From NCBI GenBank assembly GCA_905236365.1, contig CAJOPP010000084.1, positions 1 through 6,360 on the forward strand: DNA of 6,360 bases, given 5' to 3'. The stretch's first letter is position 1. Every line of letters begins with the position of its first letter. A program made the position numbers and the translations under genes. The stretch is from an uncultured Lachnospiraceae bacterium. GTDB taxonomy: Bacteria > Bacillota > Clostridia > Lachnospirales > Lachnospiraceae. The notes beneath the pieces are model-generated. The model was given only the letters and a program-made list of their open reading frames with translations, had not been told where the DNA came from and did no database searches. Shown one piece after another: positions 5,201 to 6,360 of this stretch.

Positions 5201-6162
5201 GAGCGGATGCTGCCAAAGAAGGTGAAACAGGAAGTACTGTGGAAAACGGAATGGGTAGTATAAGGGAAGGCAACATCAATGAAATACCGGACAGTATCGG
5301 GGCGAAACCGGACAACACCGATGCAACAATGGACAGTAACGGGACAACCCCGGATAACACTAATGCAACATCGGAAAACGCCGGGACGAAGACCGGCAAT
5401 ACCAATGCAACATCGGACAGTAACGTGATAATCCCGGGTAACACCAATGCAACATCGGAAAACGCCGGGACGAAGACTGGCGATATCAATGTAACATCGG
5501 ATAGCACCGGCACCACAACCGGTAATACAGAAGGAGCAACAGATAAGAACGCTTTGTCAATAACCGCAGTTGAGCAGACAATTTTAAGGCAGACAACAGA
5601 CAAAGATCCTTCCGGTTCAGCATTTTATTTATTGCAGGCAAAGGCAAAGAAAGTGACAAAGAATTCTGTCAAATTAAGCTGGAAAAAAGTAAACGGAGCA
5701 GTTTCTTATGTAATATATGGCAACAAATGTGGCAGGAATAAAAAGTTCCGGAAATTGACAGAGGTAAAAGGCACTACCTATACACAAAAGAAGTTGACAA
5801 AGGGAACGTACTATAAATATATTGTTGTTGCTGTTGGTAGTAACGGAGAAGTGCTTTCTACATCAAAGGTTGTACATACTGCAACAACAGGCGGAAACGT
5901 AGGTAATACAAAGTCGATCAAGTTGAGCAGTAAAGCGAAGGTAACCCTGAAGGTCGGAAAGAGCTCCACCATCAAGGCAAAGGCTGTATCTTCAGGCCTG
6001 ACGGTAAAGAAGCATCGTGGATTGTCTTATGAATCCAGCAATACAAGTGTTGCAACGGTGACGGCAAAGGGAAAGATCAAAGCAGTTGGAAAGGGAACCT
6101 GTTATGTGTATGTATACGCACAAAATGGTGTTATGAAACAAGTAAAAGTAACTGTGAAATAA
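2257..6162 (+). CDS. Secreted Cthe_2159-type beta-helix protein with Fn3-like and BIG2-like C-terminus
   Basis: This is an exported 1301-residue modular protein, probably a cell-surface or released polysaccharide-binding adhesin. Residues 1-27 are a Sec signal peptide (MKKMLKNVM, hydrophobic core, VKA before E28). Residues 32 to about 586 match the Cthe_2159 carbohydrate-binding parallel beta-helix family: repeated coils with ISGG/ITGG turns and acidic loops (DGDGI 216-220, GDGI 248-251, DDAIHSDD 314-321, GDDGVHAD 335-342, TDDGV 385-389, DGDGL 464-468), plausibly Ca-binding. A Gly/Asn/Pro-rich insertion spans 393-448. Residues 590-628 hold a small module with H592 and CSVC (615-618). Two related modules follow (652-753, 761-862), then repeat arrays (894-1005, 1011-1095), an Fn3-like domain (1126-1212) and a BIG2-like domain (1219-1301). 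No LPXTG motif, SLH domain or C-terminal membrane anchor is visible, so wall attachment is unexplained. ATG 2257 is chosen over an upstream TTG at 2239 because it begins a clean signal peptide after AAAGGA (2248-2253), though the spacing is short. Binding function comes from the Cthe_2159 prototype, which binds cellulose and acidic sugars. Confidence 0.88.
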   Translation: MKKMLKNVMTMLVALCLLAGLPVVVKAESAETITLSFSDSGITEVTAGSGYTTEGTTLTITAAGTYHITGSCSDGSIVVKKELTGVTLILDNLTLSASQTAPVVIKKGASVIIQTVGTSTLTDQEDPSAEPTTEEEEAVSDFEGAAIKVKSGATLTLKGEGTLNAEGASCKNGIKGAATATVKIVSGTVNVTAANNGIASDGSVMISGGTVNIESDGDGIKSEPDADDAESEGKVIITDGAITVNAQGDGIQAAKELNISGGVFDITTLSGYKSNNFNSDTMSCKGLKASTNEQEDVESYIIISGGIFNLNTADDAIHSDDYITITGGKFSIYTGDDGVHADTTLALGSEDGKDRDPDIAVYASYEGIEAGTIEFYSGKYYVIATDDGVNAAGGSNNGSDPGMGGGNTFNPGGGFGNRGGMGGPGGQNAPGGQNNPGNQNAPGMTAAGDYAIYVYGGTLYINADGDGLDSNGNLELYGGNIEVWGMHSGGDNEPLDYDGTLIVKGATVFGAGSSGMGTAKPANDSQNYISTTTSYGNGTLLNVTNGSNTVYQATATKNVNYVFYSSPDTTSSYKITTGNGAESCALGDGWSHNWDEGVITTAATEESEGMKTYTCSVCGATETETIPVLAVVNEEKEEKEENAEELLVTDAYVVTFDAGEHATINVYDTQDYTLISGEDVSTAYARNSSTGAYDISGEGQVNFTVIPEEGYYVTDVRVEGEYKNLKLPSETGKENTYRITKVAGNLTVTVILTTEEVQETYYTATFKTDEHATINVYYTQDYSAADESAVTQTLVRNSDTGLPDGSGNGQVNFTVVPDEGYTVSEVTVEGDYKNLKKAEDTGLENTYRITKVTSDLTVTITAIAMSEEDLSDSAKEDGTEDKTKDGTDVIKEDETGNTVEGGADAAEEGETGNTVENGADAAKEGETGSTVENGVDAAKEGETGSTVENGADAAKEGETESTVENGADAAEEGETGNTVENGADAAKEGETGSTVENGMGSIREGNINEIPDSIGAKPDNTDATMDSNGTTPDNTNATSENAGTKTGNTNATSDSNVIIPGNTNATSENAGTKTGDINVTSDSTGTTTGNTEGATDKNALSITAVEQTILRQTTDKDPSGSAFYLLQAKAKKVTKNSVKLSWKKVNGAVSYVIYGNKCGRNKKFRKLTEVKGTTYTQKKLTKGTYYKYIVVAVGSNGEVLSTSKVVHTATTGGNVGNTKSIKLSSKAKVTLKVGKSSTIKAKAVSSGLTVKKHRGLSYESSNTSVATVTAKGKIKAVGKGTCYVYVYAQNGVMKQVKVTVK
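3433..3600 (+). repeat. Gly/Asn/Pro/Gln-rich low-complexity insertion in the beta-helix
   Basis: Residues 393-448 are dominated by Gly, Asn, Pro and Gln, with imperfect units such as GGQNAPGGQNNPGNQNAPG. The insertion separates the coil ending in DDGVNA from the coil starting YAIYVYGG. Its position suggests a long flexible loop projecting from the helix rather than a linker between domains. Similar Gly-rich stretches occur in other clostridial Cthe_2159-type and CotH-type proteins as I recall. Confidence 0.7.
4210..4515 (+). repeat. Tandem module, copy 1
   Basis: Residues 652-753 form the first of two related modules, each about 102 residues. It starts YVVTFDAGEHATINVY and runs through QVNFTVIPEEGYYVTDVRVE to ENTYRITKVAGNLTVTV. 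It predicts as a beta-rich sandwich-like domain. An acidic EEKEEKEEN linker precedes it. The module family is not one I can name with certainty; similar units occur in Lachnospiraceae surface proteins. Confidence 0.75.
4537..4842 (+). repeat. Tandem module, copy 2
   Basis: Residues 761-862 repeat copy 1 at a constant offset of 110 residues (330 bases) without indels. Shared blocks are EHATINVY, TQDY, RNS-TG, GQVNFTV, VEG-YKNLK and ENTYRITKV. DNA conservation is also high at the HATINVY and TQDY codons. This points to an internal duplication with later divergence mainly at solvent-type positions, such as the TLISGEDV versus SAADESAV segment. Confidence 0.75.
4936..5271 (+). repeat. Acidic tandem array, seven 48-bp (16-residue) units
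   Basis: Seven contiguous 48-base units encode residues 894-1005 with consensus ETG(N/S)TVENGADAAKEG. Unit starts are 4936, 4984, 5032, 5080, 5128, 5176 and 5224. Units 2 and 6 differ at a single silent base. Units 1 and 5 share the variant ending GADAAEEG, so units 5-6 resemble a copy of units 1-2. The first and last units are the most diverged, as expected at array edges. The stretch is acidic, lacks aromatics and is probably disordered, acting as a stalk between the modules and the C-terminal domains. Confidence 0.93.
5287..5541 (+). repeat. Thr/Asn/Ser-rich array, six 42-bp (14-residue) units
   Basis: Residues 1011-1095 form six units of about 14 residues (the last has 15), with consensus S(D/E)-N-GT-(P/T)GNTNAT. 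They alternate: units 3 and 5 begin SENAGTKTG, while units 2, 4 and 6 are DSN- or DST-type. The 42-base blocks at 5356-5397 and 5440-5481 differ at only two bases, both silent, revealing an 84-base higher-order unit. The composition suggests a flexible, possibly glycosylated linker; glycosylation is inference. Confidence 0.85.
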
Positions 6163-6174
6163 GAATCAGGGTAA

Positions 6175-6225
6175 CATGCTGCGGACAGCGTACCAACCTT
6201 CGTTTTATGAGGAGCTGCGGTTTTT
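6175..6225 (+). terminator. Weak candidate terminator after the secreted-protein gene
   Basis: Beginning 13 bases after the stop codon, ATGCTG (6176-6181) can pair with CAGCGT (6186-6191) around CGGA. Further on, AACC (6195-6198) can pair with GGTT (6219-6222), leading into a T-run at 6221-6225. Neither arrangement gives a strong stem directly before the U-tract, so this is a tentative call. From 6226 to about 6304 the DNA is AT-rich, with only small hairpins (AGAG/CTCT at 6247-6258, TATAG/CTATA at 6267-6283) and no gene. Confidence 0.3.
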
Positions 6226-6304
6226 AATTATCATATTATTATCTGCAGAGAGTTCTCTATTAACCTTATAGTTTTGAGCTATAGAAGAGATGAACATTAA
6301 AGAA

Positions 6305-6360
6305 AATATTATGTAACAGTTTGGGCTGGTCGAAAGACCCGGGTTCACCGAGCGGCGGGG
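6305..6360 (+). other. GC-rich hairpin region at the window edge, possible start of a structured RNA
   Basis: Composition switches abruptly near 6323 from AT-rich to strongly GC-rich. GGTC (6328-6331), a GAAA tetraloop (6332-6335) and GACC (6336-6339) form a GNRA-capped hairpin, followed by GGGTTCACCGAGCGGCGGGG to the edge. No coding frame with a ribosome binding site is evident. It could be the 5' part of a structured RNA or leader, but too little is visible to name a family. Confidence 0.25.

Noticed and set aside
4936..5541. CRISPR-like periodic array
   Set aside because: Units are contiguous without unique spacers, are in frame and encode regular peptide repeats inside one gene.
4749..5603. 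Long open frame on the minus strand (284 codons) under the repeat arrays
   Set aside because: It exists because the 48-bp and 42-bp repeats in the real gene lack stops in that reverse frame. It has low-complexity Ser/Val/Pro content, no ribosome binding site, and lies wholly inside a well-supported gene.
2104..6317. 13-base direct repeat AATATTATGTAAC at 2104-2116 and 6305-6317 flanking the large gene
   Set aside because: It could suggest insertion-site duplication. But a 13-base match between AT-rich intergenic stretches is close to what chance allows in 6.3 kb, the similarity does not extend further, and no recombinase or terminal repeats accompany it.

Overview
The window looks like chromosomal DNA of a low-to-moderate GC Bacillota, most likely a Lachnospiraceae-type gut or rumen Clostridium relative. 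The grounds are strong AGGAGG-type ribosome binding sites, AT-rich intergenic DNA with U-tract terminators, and a large secreted protein with a Cthe_2159-type beta-helix followed by Fn3-like and BIG2-like C-terminal modules. Species assignment is inference only.

Layout. (1) Bases 1-179, minus strand: the 5' end of a lipoprotein gene whose mature N-terminus resembles the start of a ComEC-like metallo-beta-lactamase fold. (2) Bases 180-416: divergent AT-rich intergenic region with overlapping candidate promoters facing both ways. (3) Bases 417-1857, plus strand: a tight two-gene unit with an 8-base overlap. The first gene is a VTC-fold (polyphosphate polymerase domain) protein and the second a DUF4956 multi-pass membrane protein. 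(4) Bases 1858-2256: non-coding, with two hairpin/U-tract terminators bracketing a hairpin-rich stretch that looks like a dispersed intergenic repeat, then a leader containing a Shine-Dalgarno-like tract with no normal start codon after it. (5) Bases 2257-6162, plus strand: a 1301-residue secreted modular protein. In order it has a signal peptide, a Cthe_2159-type carbohydrate-binding beta-helix with a Gly/Asn/Pro-rich insertion, a CxxC mini-module, two copies of a 110-residue-period module, an acidic array of seven 16-residue repeats, a Thr/Asn-rich array of six 14-residue repeats, an Fn3-like domain and a BIG2-like domain. (6) Bases 6163-6360: non-coding, with a weak terminator candidate and, at the edge, a GC-rich stretch with a GAAA-capped hairpin that may begin a structured RNA.

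How the genes may work together. In related Firmicutes, VTC-domain and DUF4956 genes are, from memory, often found together and near CotH-kinase and Cthe_2159-type surface-protein genes. The VTC protein would be a cytosolic or membrane-associated nucleotide-dependent polymerase, DUF4956 its membrane partner, and the large protein an exported polysaccharide-binding surface product. The two terminators make the large gene a separate transcription unit, so the functional link rests on proximity. No mobile element, CRISPR array, tRNA or rRNA was seen.
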